In this document: positions 26,236 through 34,470 of the stretch, piece after piece
Numbering within the stretch: position 1 is the stretch's first letter
Layout: every line of letters starts with the position of its first letter
DNA from: an uncultured Anaerolineae bacterium
Lineage (GTDB): Bacteria; Chloroflexota; Anaerolineae; Anaerolineales; Villigracilaceae
Reading direction: 5' to 3'
Assembly (NCBI GenBank): GCA_903854805.1
Contig: CAINXK010000013.1
Coordinates: 1 to 64,000, forward strand
DNA length: 64,000 nucleotides
The notes under the pieces: generated by a model
What the model was told of the DNA's origin: nothing
Database searches by the model: none
What the model saw: only the letters and a program-made list of their open reading frames with translations
Made by a program: the position numbers and the translations under genes

Positions 26236-27174
26236 CTAAGGACGGGCTTCTACAAACACTTCCACCCGCTGAATTGAAGTGCCAAGGCTGTAGACCGGCA
26301 GGATAAAAGGCTGGGAGCCACCTGGCTGCAGCGCTCCGCTCCATTCCCAGCGACGGTACCCAACAATCTGATCTTGGATATCATAGGCTACTGCAGCCAG
26401 CCATATACTGGTCGCAGGCTTTTCAGTCTCGGCAAGCAAAACCAAACCCTGCACATTGGCAGAAAGCCCATCCCAATTGATGCTGACCAGCTGGTTCTGG
26501 ATAGAAGTCTGCAGATAACGATGGTCTCCGGGTTCCAGCCGCATGGAAGTCACCAATCCGGCCTGTGCAGACACACCGGCTGTTGATGTGCTAAAAAAAA
26601 CAACTGCAGGTAGAACCTTGTCCGGTGGCAGAAGGTTCAACGGCAAGACGGCTTCCTGGCTTGCCAACGACTGTCCACTCTCATCATATAAAGTCACTTG
26701 CACTTTTACATTTTCCAGTGCCTGAGGGTAAGGATTATGAACCGGGATCAGGCATATAACCCCATTACCAGAAGGCTGGCATATACTAGGGCCAAGGTCA
26801 AGCGGCACAGGCGTGGAACTTAGCGCCGTAACTGCACTCTGCGAAGCAGATGGAATGATGAGCGTCTGGCCCACAGAAAGAGATTCTGGAATAATACCGG
26901 GGTTGGCAGCCAGAAGTGCTTCAAGAACAACCCCGTAACGACTGGCGATGCCACTCAAAGTGTCATTGCGGGCAATCGTATAGATCATGGGAGTAAGTGT
27001 GGGAACCGCAGTCTGGGTGACAGGCAGTGTCAGAGAAGCCGTAATGAATGGAGTTCGAGTAAAATATGGAGATAAACTTATAGGCAAGACTGACTGACGC
27101 GAATCGAGTGAAGAACTGCAACCTGCAAAAATAATAAAGCCAGGAATTAATGCAAATAACCAGAAAATACGCAT
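26236..27174 (-). CDS. LysM-domain lipoprotein
   Basis: A 312-residue exported lipoprotein. The signal peptide ends in the lipobox IFAGC (Cys 19). After a Thr/Pro linker a single LysM repeat (about 64-108: YTIARNDTLSGIASRYGV ... LSVGQTLIIP) would bind peptidoglycan. The remaining 190 residues are beta-rich and resemble a FxLYD-like domain that compares charges of paired strands (VKVQVTLYDESGQSLAS). AAGGAG precedes the ATG. It is divergent from the TPR gene. It presumably anchors a wall-associated complex with the membrane protein downstream. Confidence 0.82.
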   Translation of the reverse strand: MRIFWLFALIPGFIIFAGCSSSLDSRQSVLPISLSPYFTRTPFITASLTLPVTQTAVPTLTPMIYTIARNDTLSGIASRYGVVLEALLAANPGIIPESLSVGQTLIIPSASQSAVTALSSTPVPLDLGPSICQPSGNGVICLIPVHNPYPQALENVKVQVTLYDESGQSLASQEAVLPLNLLPPDKVLPAVVFFSTSTAGVSAQAGLVTSMRLEPGDHRYLQTSIQNQLVSINWDGLSANVQGLVLLAETEKPATSIWLAAVAYDIQDQIVGYRRWEWSGALQPGGSQPFILPVYSLGTSIQRVEVFVEARP

Positions 27175-27238
27175 CTGACTCCTTATTTAACAACCAATTG
27201 TCCATTGGAATTGACCACATGAACGCATTGGATAATAA

Positions 27239-27251
27239 TTGATTATATCAA
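27239..27251. promoter_or_regulatory. 13-bp dyad between divergent genes
   Basis: TTGAT-TAT-ATCAA lies in the divergent spacer between the LysM lipoprotein and TPR genes. It overlaps the partial dyad ATAATTGATTAT. It is a possible shared operator; AT-richness makes chance occurrence plausible. Confidence 0.25.
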
Positions 27252-27285
27252 CCAACTTACTTGCACGATTCTCGAACAAGGACAC

Positions 27286-27314
27286 TTGCCGCACCTGCAT
27301 GGCTGTGCTAAACT
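27286..27314 (+). promoter_or_regulatory. Promoter of a leaderless TPR gene
   Basis: TTGCCG (27286-27291), a 17-base spacer and TAAACT (27309-27314, with TG one base upstream giving an extended -10) end 6 bases before ATG 27321. +1 falls on the A of the start codon. Confidence 0.65.
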
Positions 27315-27320
27315 CAACTT

Positions 27321-29183
27321 ATGGTCCAAAATAATCTCACGCCCGCACCGCCCCCCGAAGAAAGTATGCTCCAGCAGGCTATAGCTGCCATTCGTGCCGA
27401 GCAGTTCGTGCAAGCGCGAGAAATATTAACAAATCTGCTGCATACCGACCAGCAAAACCCCGAATATTGGATTTGGCTGAGTGCAGCGATGGAAACACAA
27501 CGAGAGCGTCTGTACTGTTTACAAACCGCCTTCAAGCTCGATCCAACCAACGCAACTACTCGACGCGGCCTGGCCTTATTAGGAGCACTGCCACAGACTG
27601 GACCGATCCAACCGTTCCCATTAAGCTACCCGCCCCTGTGGGAAGAAAAGGCGAAACAAGAAGAAAAAAGAAATAAACCAAAGTTTTCGATGAGCCTTGT
27701 TTTCAGACTGGCGACAGCAATAGGTCTGATCAGTTTTGTTTTAATCGGAACAATTGTTGGGGTAGGCATTTTGACCAAGCCACCAGCTGCCACCTTGGTT
27801 ATCCAAGGTACGATGCGGCCAACTGTAACGCCATATGCTACAAATAGCAACAAATCCGCTCCAGCGGCATCCACTCTGCGACCACTGGCCGGGCTACTAA
27901 GCACACCCTACACCCCAACACCTATTTATGCGGCCACACCGCATGGTGAAGCGGCGGGCGATAGTTACAAAGGCGCTATTCGTGCTTACAATAACAGCCA
28001 ATGGGAAAATGTAGCCGTCATGATGGCGCAGGTGGCTACATCCCAACCAGGTTCGGCCGACGCGCTATATTTTATCGGAGAAGCCAACCGCTTGAGCGGA
28101 AAATACCAGGAAGCCATCAATTATTACAGGACTGCCATCGAGTTAAATTCAACATTTGCCCCTTCGTACCTGGGGCGCGCTCGCGCCAATATTGCTCTCA
28201 ACCCTCTGCAAGATGTAATCGGCGATTTGAACCTTGCCATCCGTACCGATCCAAATTACTCCGAAGCGTATTTGGAAAGGGGGCTGTACTTTATAAAGAA
28301 AAAAGACCTGAAATCTGCTCAAACTGACCTGGAAATGGCTTCAGGATTAGGCGATTCTCCACTTGTTGAGATTAACCTGGCACGAGTCTTGCTAGCCCAG
28401 CATGAAAACGCTGCCGGGTTGGAAGCCGCCCAACGCGCCAATCAGATGGATGTTACCATGCTGGAAGGCTACCTGGTTCTGGGCATGGCTTTACAGGCCA
28501 ATGGCCAGATTGACCAGGCCGTGGACGAATTGGAAACCTACCTACAATACCAGCCTGATAATGCCGAGGCCTTTGCCATGCTTGGTGCGGCCTATTACAG
28601 CCACGGCGATTACATCAATGCTGAAGACAACTTAACACAATCCTTGCGACTCAATGCAAACAACGCCGATGGCTATTTCTGGTTGGGGCAGACTTATCTA
28701 GCCCAAAAAAATAATGAGAAAGCCTTGGTGAATTACCAAAAAGCTCGCAGCCTGATTCCGGAATCGTTTGACTTCAGCGAAGGACTGGCCAAAGCTTATA
28801 TGGCAATTGGAGAGTACAATAATTCTTATGTCGTTATTAATAAAGCAGAAAAATACGCAGAGTCCCCATCTGAACTTGCCCGCTTTCTCTTTATTCGCGC
28901 CCAGTCTTTAGAACAACTAAATCAAGGCGATTCAGCCTTCCTGGATTGGAGTAACCTACTGGCATTGCCAGTAGGAGCAGCTACGGAAGAAATGCGCCAA
29001 ATAGCTCAAGCGCGCATAGCAACACTGCATTCGCCGACTCCGGCTGCCAAAGCTGTCAAACTTACACTTACCGCAACTGCTACAGTTACGCCAGCCCCGC
29101 TCAAACCTTCAAATACGCCCAGGCCAACAGATACACGCATGCCAAGGAGTACCGCACTGGCATCACCCACTCCCACCCGCTAA
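27321..29183 (+). CDS. TPR-repeat membrane protein
   Basis: A 620-residue protein. The first 60 residues form cytoplasmic TPR-like helices (AREILTNLLHTDQQNPEYWIWLSAAM). A single transmembrane helix follows at about 130-153, then an extracytoplasmic Pro/Thr linker and about nine TPR units (about 210-560; for example YQEAINYYRTAIELNSTFAPSYLG and EKALVNYQKARSLIPE). It ends in a Thr/Pro tail. Such proteins scaffold multi-protein assemblies at the envelope. A leaderless promoter is visible directly upstream. The partner is unknown. Confidence 0.85.
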   Translation: MVQNNLTPAPPPEESMLQQAIAAIRAEQFVQAREILTNLLHTDQQNPEYWIWLSAAMETQRERLYCLQTAFKLDPTNATTRRGLALLGALPQTGPIQPFPLSYPPLWEEKAKQEEKRNKPKFSMSLVFRLATAIGLISFVLIGTIVGVGILTKPPAATLVIQGTMRPTVTPYATNSNKSAPAASTLRPLAGLLSTPYTPTPIYAATPHGEAAGDSYKGAIRAYNNSQWENVAVMMAQVATSQPGSADALYFIGEANRLSGKYQEAINYYRTAIELNSTFAPSYLGRARANIALNPLQDVIGDLNLAIRTDPNYSEAYLERGLYFIKKKDLKSAQTDLEMASGLGDSPLVEINLARVLLAQHENAAGLEAAQRANQMDVTMLEGYLVLGMALQANGQIDQAVDELETYLQYQPDNAEAFAMLGAAYYSHGDYINAEDNLTQSLRLNANNADGYFWLGQTYLAQKNNEKALVNYQKARSLIPESFDFSEGLAKAYMAIGEYNNSYVVINKAEKYAESPSELARFLFIRAQSLEQLNQGDSAFLDWSNLLALPVGAATEEMRQIAQARIATLHSPTPAAKAVKLTLTATATVTPAPLKPSNTPRPTDTRMPRSTALASPTPTR

Positions 29184-29282
29184 GAACTCTCCAGAACCTG
29201 TTAGAAGACTTTGAGCCTTTAGCCCGAAAGCGCACAGTGCAATTCAGCCTGTGCGCAAATTTTGTGCAAGTAAGAGGAAGCC

Positions 29283-29744
29283 ATGGCAAAAAAACGATCC
29301 AACATTCGTAAAAGCAACAATCCGATCTCACGATATTTGCGCTTGCCATCCGTGCAAATTGGGCTGGGTGTATTTGTAGTTTTGTTAATCATCATCATGA
29401 TTTACATCGGGAACAGCAATAAATCCGCGGCATTGGCAGCGGAAATCAACACTGCTCAGGCTTACCAGATGTACCAGCAAAAAACAGCTTTTTTTGTTGA
29501 TGTGCGCGAACAAGCTGAATGGGATTCGTTTCACATCCCCGGAACTACACTTATTCCGCTCGGAACGCTGGCGGACCGATTGCAGGAAGTCCCTAAAGAC
29601 CAACAAGTGGTGGTGGTCTGCCGTTCAGGAAATCGTTCGGTACAAGGAAGAGATATCTTGAAACAAGCCGGCTACACCAATGTTACCAGTATGAGTGGTG
29701 GCGTGAACGATTGGAAAGCAAAGGGCTACCCGATAGAACCATAG
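29283..29744 (+). CDS. Membrane-anchored rhodanese-like protein
   Basis: A 153-residue protein with one N-terminal transmembrane helix (about 24-42) and an extracytoplasmic rhodanese domain. The active-site cysteine is C113 in VVCRSGNRS, and the upstream FFVDVREQAEWDSFHIPG signature is intact. It could carry sulfane sulfur outside the membrane. AGAGGAAG precedes the ATG. It reads from the TPR gene with a 99-base gap and ends before a bidirectional terminator. Confidence 0.9.
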   Translation: MAKKRSNIRKSNNPISRYLRLPSVQIGLGVFVVLLIIIMIYIGNSNKSAALAAEINTAQAYQMYQQKTAFFVDVREQAEWDSFHIPGTTLIPLGTLADRLQEVPKDQQVVVVCRSGNRSVQGRDILKQAGYTNVTSMSGGVNDWKAKGYPIEP

Positions 29745-29829
29745 CAAAAATTCGGCTCTGACGCGATATAAAAATTACTTCTGCTGGGCGAAAATGAGCA
29801 AAAATCTACCCAACGATTACTGTTATCAT

Positions 29830-29863
29830 AAAAATGGGAGACCTTTCCAGGCCTCCCATTTTT
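29830..29863. terminator. Bidirectional terminator
   Basis: AAAAATGGGAG (29830-29840) pairs with CTCCCATTTTT (29853-29863) across a 12-base loop. It lies between the convergent rhodanese and DUF971 genes. Confidence 0.85.
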
Positions 29864-30212
29864 ATTTGTTTTTTCCACGTCGGCACACAGGACAGGGACA
29901 TAAAGCCCGCAAAAAATGCCAGTTATAAATACCATAGTCGTGACCGTCTTCCCAAACAATGGTGATTGCATAGGAGCCCGTTGGTTTAACAGTCACAAGC
30001 CGGGAAGCAGGAGAGTTATCGAGCTGGAAGTTAAATACATCTGCATCCGGCTCTGACTTCATATTTTCATGCCCCCCACGGCATTGGGCACACGGACAGG
30101 CTGCCCGCAGTAATGTAAATGGGTAAATGCTGGTATGACCATCAGCCCAGGTGATCGTCATTTCCAACGCAGGCCGGTTTGCTGTTATTCCACCAGGTTT
30201 TTCAGAGATCAT
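29862..30212 (-). CDS. DUF971 family protein
   Basis: A 116-residue protein with the two DUF971 halves: ITWADGHTSIYP followed by LRAACPCAQCRGG, then IVWEDGHDYGIYNW followed by LRALCPCPVCRRG. The domain is related to the N-terminal domain of gamma-butyrobetaine hydroxylase and is found near Fe-S scaffold genes. Both halves here carry a CPCxxC motif, so metal binding is plausible. AAAGGAAA precedes the ATG. No signal or membrane segment. It sits 9 bases downstream of the SH3 gene on the same strand. Confidence 0.88.
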   Translation of the reverse strand: MISEKPGGITANRPALEMTITWADGHTSIYPFTLLRAACPCAQCRGGHENMKSEPDADVFNFQLDNSPASRLVTVKPTGSYAITIVWEDGHDYGIYNWHFLRALCPCPVCRRGKNK

Positions 30213-30221
30213 GGTTTCCTT

Positions 30222-30740
30222 TTATGGATTGATAATAGGTGTCAAGAAATTGGAGGCCGCCCAGCCAGTACGCTTCTGGTCATTGATGGCCGCCAGATAA
30301 TACCAGCTATAGCCATCCACAGCGCGGGGGCCGTCCATCACAGTGTATGCTTCAGTATCAAAGCCCAAAAACAATTGCTTTCCATTCAAACCGGGCTCAG
30401 AGCGGATACGCAGACCTTCGCCCTGGGTCCCGGATATCTGTACAAATGAACCAATACCAAATTCGCCAGGCGCAAGCGTAGGCGTGGGCGTGGATGCATA
30501 AGCATCAAACGTGGGAGTGGCTGCCGGCGCTGGGGTACCAGTCGGCATGGGAATAACAGTAACCGCAGCCATCAGTCCAGCAGCGTCTGGAGGCGGTGGA
30601 GCCGACCAGGCAACCCATAAGAAAGTCATGACCAACATAATGATTGCCACAATAATCGCCCCCACAAATACTCCAGGAGTAAATAGGCGCTTATTATCAG
30701 TCGTGGCGTTAGCCCTTGCCCGAGATGAACGAGGTCTCAT
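30222..30740 (-). CDS. Membrane-anchored SH3-domain protein
   Basis: A 172-residue protein with a basic cytoplasmic start, one transmembrane helix (about 24-46), a Pro/Thr linker and a C-terminal bacterial SH3 domain (about 95-170) beginning FVQISGTQGEGLRIRSEPG. Such domains bind peptidoglycan or cell-wall peptides. A TATAAT box ends 7 bases before the start codon, so the mRNA looks near-leaderless. It is co-directional with DUF971. Confidence 0.85.
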   Translation of the reverse strand: MRPRSSRARANATTDNKRLFTPGVFVGAIIVAIIMLVMTFLWVAWSAPPPPDAAGLMAAVTVIPMPTGTPAPAATPTFDAYASTPTPTLAPGEFGIGSFVQISGTQGEGLRIRSEPGLNGKQLFLGFDTEAYTVMDGPRAVDGYSWYYLAAINDQKRTGWAASNFLTPIINP

Positions 30741-30747
30741 AATGAAA

Positions 30748-30753
30748 ATTATA
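30748..30753 (-). promoter_or_regulatory. TATAAT box for a near-leaderless SH3 gene
   Basis: On the minus strand TATAAT lies 7 bases before ATG 30740. Transcription would start 1 base before the start codon. No clear -35. Confidence 0.5.
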
Positions 30754-31019
30754 ACCCAGCATTCGATTGGCGGATTTTAAATTTAAGGACTCTTTGGAAA
30801 TTCAGGGAAAAAGCATACGTAGCCATCCAGATATCCATCCCATAAACTACCTACTAATTTGGCAAACCATATTTCCAATAAAACTTGTAGGTTATCAGGA
30901 ACGGCCCTTGCACTTGAAGTACAATAACCTTGACCTTGAAGAATTTTATAAATTCCGGGCCAAAAAAAATTACCCGTCGATACATACTACCCGCCACTAT
31001 CGAATAACCACTTATAAAA

Positions 31020-32447
31020 ATGAACAGGGCCATCATGCGATCACTCGAAATTATCATTCCAGCCATACTCGCCATCAATATCATCTGGCCGCTTATCGGG
31101 TCACGCTTGCGGATCATTACAGTTTTACCGGCCATCGCAATTGTGCTGATATCGATTCACCTCGCCACTGAAGGTGCGCGCTGGCAAATGTACCCCATCT
31201 ATTTCTTCACAGCTGTTTTATTTATTATTGGGCTGCCAGCGCTGTTTAATAGCGGACTCGTAGCATCAACTCGGATCCATGGCTGGTCACTGACCTTACC
31301 CATCCTTGCGCTTATCCTGTTAAGCATTTCTACTACCATCCCGGTGCTGCTGCCAGTCCCCAACCTGTCGGTACCCAGTGGTCCATATACAGTAGGCACG
31401 CGAACAATTGTAATCACCGACCAGAACAGAAAAGAAATTTACTCTGGCAAAGACGAAGCGCGCCAGTTTATGATCGAAGTATGGTACCCGGCCGTCCCGC
31501 CCGCGCCAGGGACTAAACCGGCACTCTGGATGCCGGAAGCCAAAATTGTGGCCCCGGCGATTGCAGATTATATTAAGTTACCGCACTTCTTCTTGGACCA
31601 CCTGGTCTTGGCAAAATCATCTTCATACGAAAATATTCCCGCAAACTATAGCAGCAGTCCTTACCCAGTGTTGATTTTTTCGCATGGTTGGAACGGGTTC
31701 CGCCAGCAAAGCACTTTTTTAATGCAGGAACTTGCCAGTCACGGATATTTTGTAGTGGCCATGGAACACCCCTACGGCGCACGGCTGACGGTTTACCCCG
31801 ATGGCAGGATTATTCCAAATAACCCAGCAGCCTTGCCAAAAGGGAAGCCAACCGATGAATACGAAACTGCGGCACGAATCCTGGTAAACCAGTGGTCTGA
31901 AGATATTAGCTACACGCTGGATTACCTGGTAGCATTAAATCAAAGCGATCCCCAGAACCAGTTCACGAATCTGCTTGACACAGATAAGGTAGGCATATTC
32001 GGACATTCCACCGGCGGTGGGGCAACCATCCAATTCTGCGGCACCGACTCACGCTGCAAAGCCGGGTTAACCCTGGATGCTTTCACGCGCCCAATCAGCC
32101 TGAATGTGCTGGATCACGGTACCAAACAACCCTTTTTCTATATGTTTAGCGAATTATGGCCCTTCGAGCGCAATACGGAATTATTCAACCGTTATTATAG
32201 TCATGGCAGCCCTTCCAACCATGTTATTACGATCCTCGGCGCCGACCATTACGATTTCAGCGACCTGCCCGCTCTCAGCCCACTTGCGCCACAGTTAGGG
32301 CTGAAAGGCCCAATCAATGGCAGCCGTGTCCAAAAAATAATCAATACCTATGTACTGGCATTCTTCAATCAACAATTTAAAGGAATCCCGACCAATCTAT
32401 TTGATGGGCAGCAGGTCGCTTTTCCGGATGTACGTTACGATCACTGA
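31020..32447 (+). CDS. Membrane alpha/beta hydrolase, PAF-acetylhydrolase-like
   Basis: A 475-residue protein. Four transmembrane helices span about 8-115, and the rest is an alpha/beta hydrolase of the platelet-activating-factor acetylhydrolase II type. The nucleophile serine lies in GIFGHSTGGGATI (about 329), with a candidate aspartate in GLTLDAF and histidine in LGADHYDFSD. LIFSHGWNGFRQQS provides the oxyanion loop. It would hydrolyse short-chain esters or lipids outside the membrane. The ATG at 31020 or at 31035 could be the start; neither has a clear ribosome site, though TATAAA lies at 31013-31018. Confidence 0.82.
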   Translation: MNRAIMRSLEIIIPAILAINIIWPLIGSRLRIITVLPAIAIVLISIHLATEGARWQMYPIYFFTAVLFIIGLPALFNSGLVASTRIHGWSLTLPILALILLSISTTIPVLLPVPNLSVPSGPYTVGTRTIVITDQNRKEIYSGKDEARQFMIEVWYPAVPPAPGTKPALWMPEAKIVAPAIADYIKLPHFFLDHLVLAKSSSYENIPANYSSSPYPVLIFSHGWNGFRQQSTFLMQELASHGYFVVAMEHPYGARLTVYPDGRIIPNNPAALPKGKPTDEYETAARILVNQWSEDISYTLDYLVALNQSDPQNQFTNLLDTDKVGIFGHSTGGGATIQFCGTDSRCKAGLTLDAFTRPISLNVLDHGTKQPFFYMFSELWPFERNTELFNRYYSHGSPSNHVITILGADHYDFSDLPALSPLAPQLGLKGPINGSRVQKIINTYVLAFFNQQFKGIPTNLFDGQQVAFPDVRYDH

Positions 32448-32673
32448 ACCACGGAAACCCAGCCTGGGCAACATTCGTCCCTGCGTACTACGGTTCTATC
32501 GTTGCAGCGACAAAAGTACAGGACAAGCTGGGTGGCAGGAAAATTCCATCTCAAACTTTTGAGATGCAGCAGACATTGAATTACTCATATTATGGTTTTT
32601 CCGGACCTGGGTCTCTTTTTCTACCCCTATTGCCAGGCAAGTTGTCTGAAGGCTACCGAAAAGGCTAATTTTC

Positions 32674-33504
32674 GTGATATCAAAAATTCGTCATGTCTTT
32701 GGATTTACCAGGCAGTCTTATGCGCTGCTCAGCATCTTCATGCTGACCTGTCTGTTGATCATTTATATCTGGTGGCCCTTAGTGGAAGAGTACCTGGCTT
32801 ACATGGACGGGCGCTTTCCCTGGTATTACTACGTCGACTGGCTGCTGCTTGGCATCTTCACTTTTATGTCGTTAAGCATCATGGCTCGCGCAGATTTAAA
32901 GACCGATGGATTGATCATATTTGTCGGTCTGTGCGGAGGATTGGCAATTGAAAGTTGGGGGACTCAGACCAATCTGTGGCATTATTACACTGCAGAACGC
33001 CCGCCACTCTGGATCATCCCAGCCTGGCCAATTGCATCACTATCCATTGACCGTATCACTCGTAGTCTGGAACATATTTCCAACAGATTTTTAGAAGCCC
33101 AGGGATCAGAATCAAACCTGAAGGTCATTGGCAAATCCATATATTGGTTTGTTTTTGGGGGTTTCTATATTTTAATGTTGTGGTTCATTGCCCCAACTTT
33201 GGGAAAATCCTACACGATTGCGGCGTTGGTCATTTGCGCTTTAATGATCCTGACCCCGCCAGACATGCGGAAAGCGTTTTTGGTTTTTGCTGCCGGGTCT
33301 GGGCTTGGTTATTTTCTGGAACGATGGGGCACAACTCGCGAATGCTGGGTCTATTACACAAACCAAACACCGCCACTATTTGCAGTCCTTGCACACGGCA
33401 TGGCTGCGGTTGCTTTCTGGCGAACCGGTATTTTGATACAAAGTGTATGGGAAAAGGTAAAAAGCTTATTATCATCCAGCTACAGGGATCACTCAACCGA
33501 ATAA
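32674..33504 (+). CDS. Membrane protein with internal duplication
   Basis: A 276-residue protein with about eight transmembrane helices. It carries two similar segments: ESWGTQTNLWHYYTAERPPL (about 92-112) and ERWGTTRECWVYYTNQTPPL (about 212-232). This points to a duplicated four-helix unit, reminiscent of the carotenoid/lycopene cyclase-type membrane folds, though not enough to assign an enzyme. The start is a GTG at 32674 without a clear ribosome site. Function unknown. Confidence 0.6.
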   Translation: MISKIRHVFGFTRQSYALLSIFMLTCLLIIYIWWPLVEEYLAYMDGRFPWYYYVDWLLLGIFTFMSLSIMARADLKTDGLIIFVGLCGGLAIESWGTQTNLWHYYTAERPPLWIIPAWPIASLSIDRITRSLEHISNRFLEAQGSESNLKVIGKSIYWFVFGGFYILMLWFIAPTLGKSYTIAALVICALMILTPPDMRKAFLVFAAGSGLGYFLERWGTTRECWVYYTNQTPPLFAVLAHGMAAVAFWRTGILIQSVWEKVKSLLSSSYRDHSTE

Positions 33505-33561
33505 AACGCATACGCTGTGTGTTATTAGGTAAAAAAAGATACCCTTTGTGCCAGGTTCACG

Positions 33562-33567
33562 TATAAT
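33562..33567 (+). promoter_or_regulatory. TATAAT box for a near-leaderless DUF4491 gene
   Basis: TATAAT ends 7 bases before ATG 33575. No ribosome site is present. No recognisable -35. Confidence 0.5.
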
Positions 33568-33574
33568 TTCCGGC

Positions 33575-33985
33575 ATGAATAATATTGGAGTCATATGCGC
33601 ACTCACAACGTTCCTGAATGTCTGGCTGGGGCACGTGATAGTCAGATATATTGAGGCACGCGCGGTTTCAATAAAACTACCCGCTGCAACATTTCTAATT
33701 GCCGGCCTTATACTCGTGGCTGGCGCGCTGAAAACCCCTTCGCTGCCGGTTTCAGCGGTTATGGGAATTATGGGGGTTATCACGATCTGGGATGCATTTG
33801 AATTCGTTCGGCAACAACGCAGAATCACCAGGGGACATGCACCTGCCAACCTAAAAAATCCACGCCACCAACGAATTCTGGCCCAATATCCATCAGCAAC
33901 CTGCATTCATTGGCTACAGCGTGAACCGCTGGGCCGACCAGTTTCCAGCGCTGAACAAAACGCTATCCAGGAGGCTTCTGAATGA
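33575..33985 (+). CDS. DUF4491-like membrane protein, first copy
   Basis: A 136-residue protein with about three transmembrane helices (about 2-20, 32-50, 56-74) and a basic cytoplasmic tail. The pattern resembles DUF4491 proteins, which have small three-helix membrane domains and a soluble tail (FEFVRQQRRITRGHAP). It overlaps the second copy by 4 bases (ATGA at 33982-33985), so the two are co-translated. Function unknown. The ATG at 33575 is chosen over an upstream in-frame start because TATAAT lies just before it. Confidence 0.6.
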   Translation: MNNIGVICALTTFLNVWLGHVIVRYIEARAVSIKLPAATFLIAGLILVAGALKTPSLPVSAVMGIMGVITIWDAFEFVRQQRRITRGHAPANLKNPRHQRILAQYPSATCIHWLQREPLGRPVSSAEQNAIQEASE

Positions 33986-34314
33986 ACTGGTTTGGACTTA
34001 TCCTTGGAATTACGACCCTCTTTGTTATTGGGTTGGGCTTTTTTTGGGTCATCCGTGGGGAACGTTATTTTGGCCTACATTGGTGGCCCTATTTGATCTT
34101 GATGGGAATAACAATCATCCTGGGTTCACTCTTCATTCCATCAAATTGGGGATCGGGATTCATGGGGATTGTTGGTGCATCCATCCTTTGGGGCGCAACA
34201 GAGTTTAAGGAACAAGCCGTACGCACAGAACTGGGCTGGTATCCATTCCATGAGGAAAAAATTCAGCCTCCCTTCGCAGAAATCATCAAAAAATGGCGTC
34301 CACCCCACCTATAA
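33982..34314 (+). CDS. DUF4491 membrane protein, second copy
   Basis: A 110-residue protein with three transmembrane helices and a C-terminal tail FKEQAVRTELGWYPFHEEK, matching DUF4491. It is a divergent paralogue of the gene it overlaps. The pair may form a heteromeric membrane unit. A terminator-like hairpin follows. Confidence 0.7.
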   Translation: MNWFGLILGITTLFVIGLGFFWVIRGERYFGLHWWPYLILMGITIILGSLFIPSNWGSGFMGIVGASILWGATEFKEQAVRTELGWYPFHEEKIQPPFAEIIKKWRPPHL

Positions 34315-34325
34315 ACCCAAAAACC

Positions 34326-34359
34326 AAACTCCCCGGTACCCACAGGCACCGGGGAGTTT
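34326..34359 (+). terminator. Terminator-like hairpin after the DUF4491 pair
   Basis: AAACTCCCCGGT (34326-34337) and its complement (34348-34359) form a 12-bp stem with a 10-base loop. Only three T follow, so the termination strength is uncertain. Confidence 0.65.
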
Positions 34360-34470
34360 CAATCTCGACAAGTTTCGTCTATTTCTGCATATTTTCTGCA
34401 TATTTGGCGATTATGCTTGTGATTGTGGTCCCGGTTTCGGCACGGGATGAAAATTTTCGGAGGATCCGAC

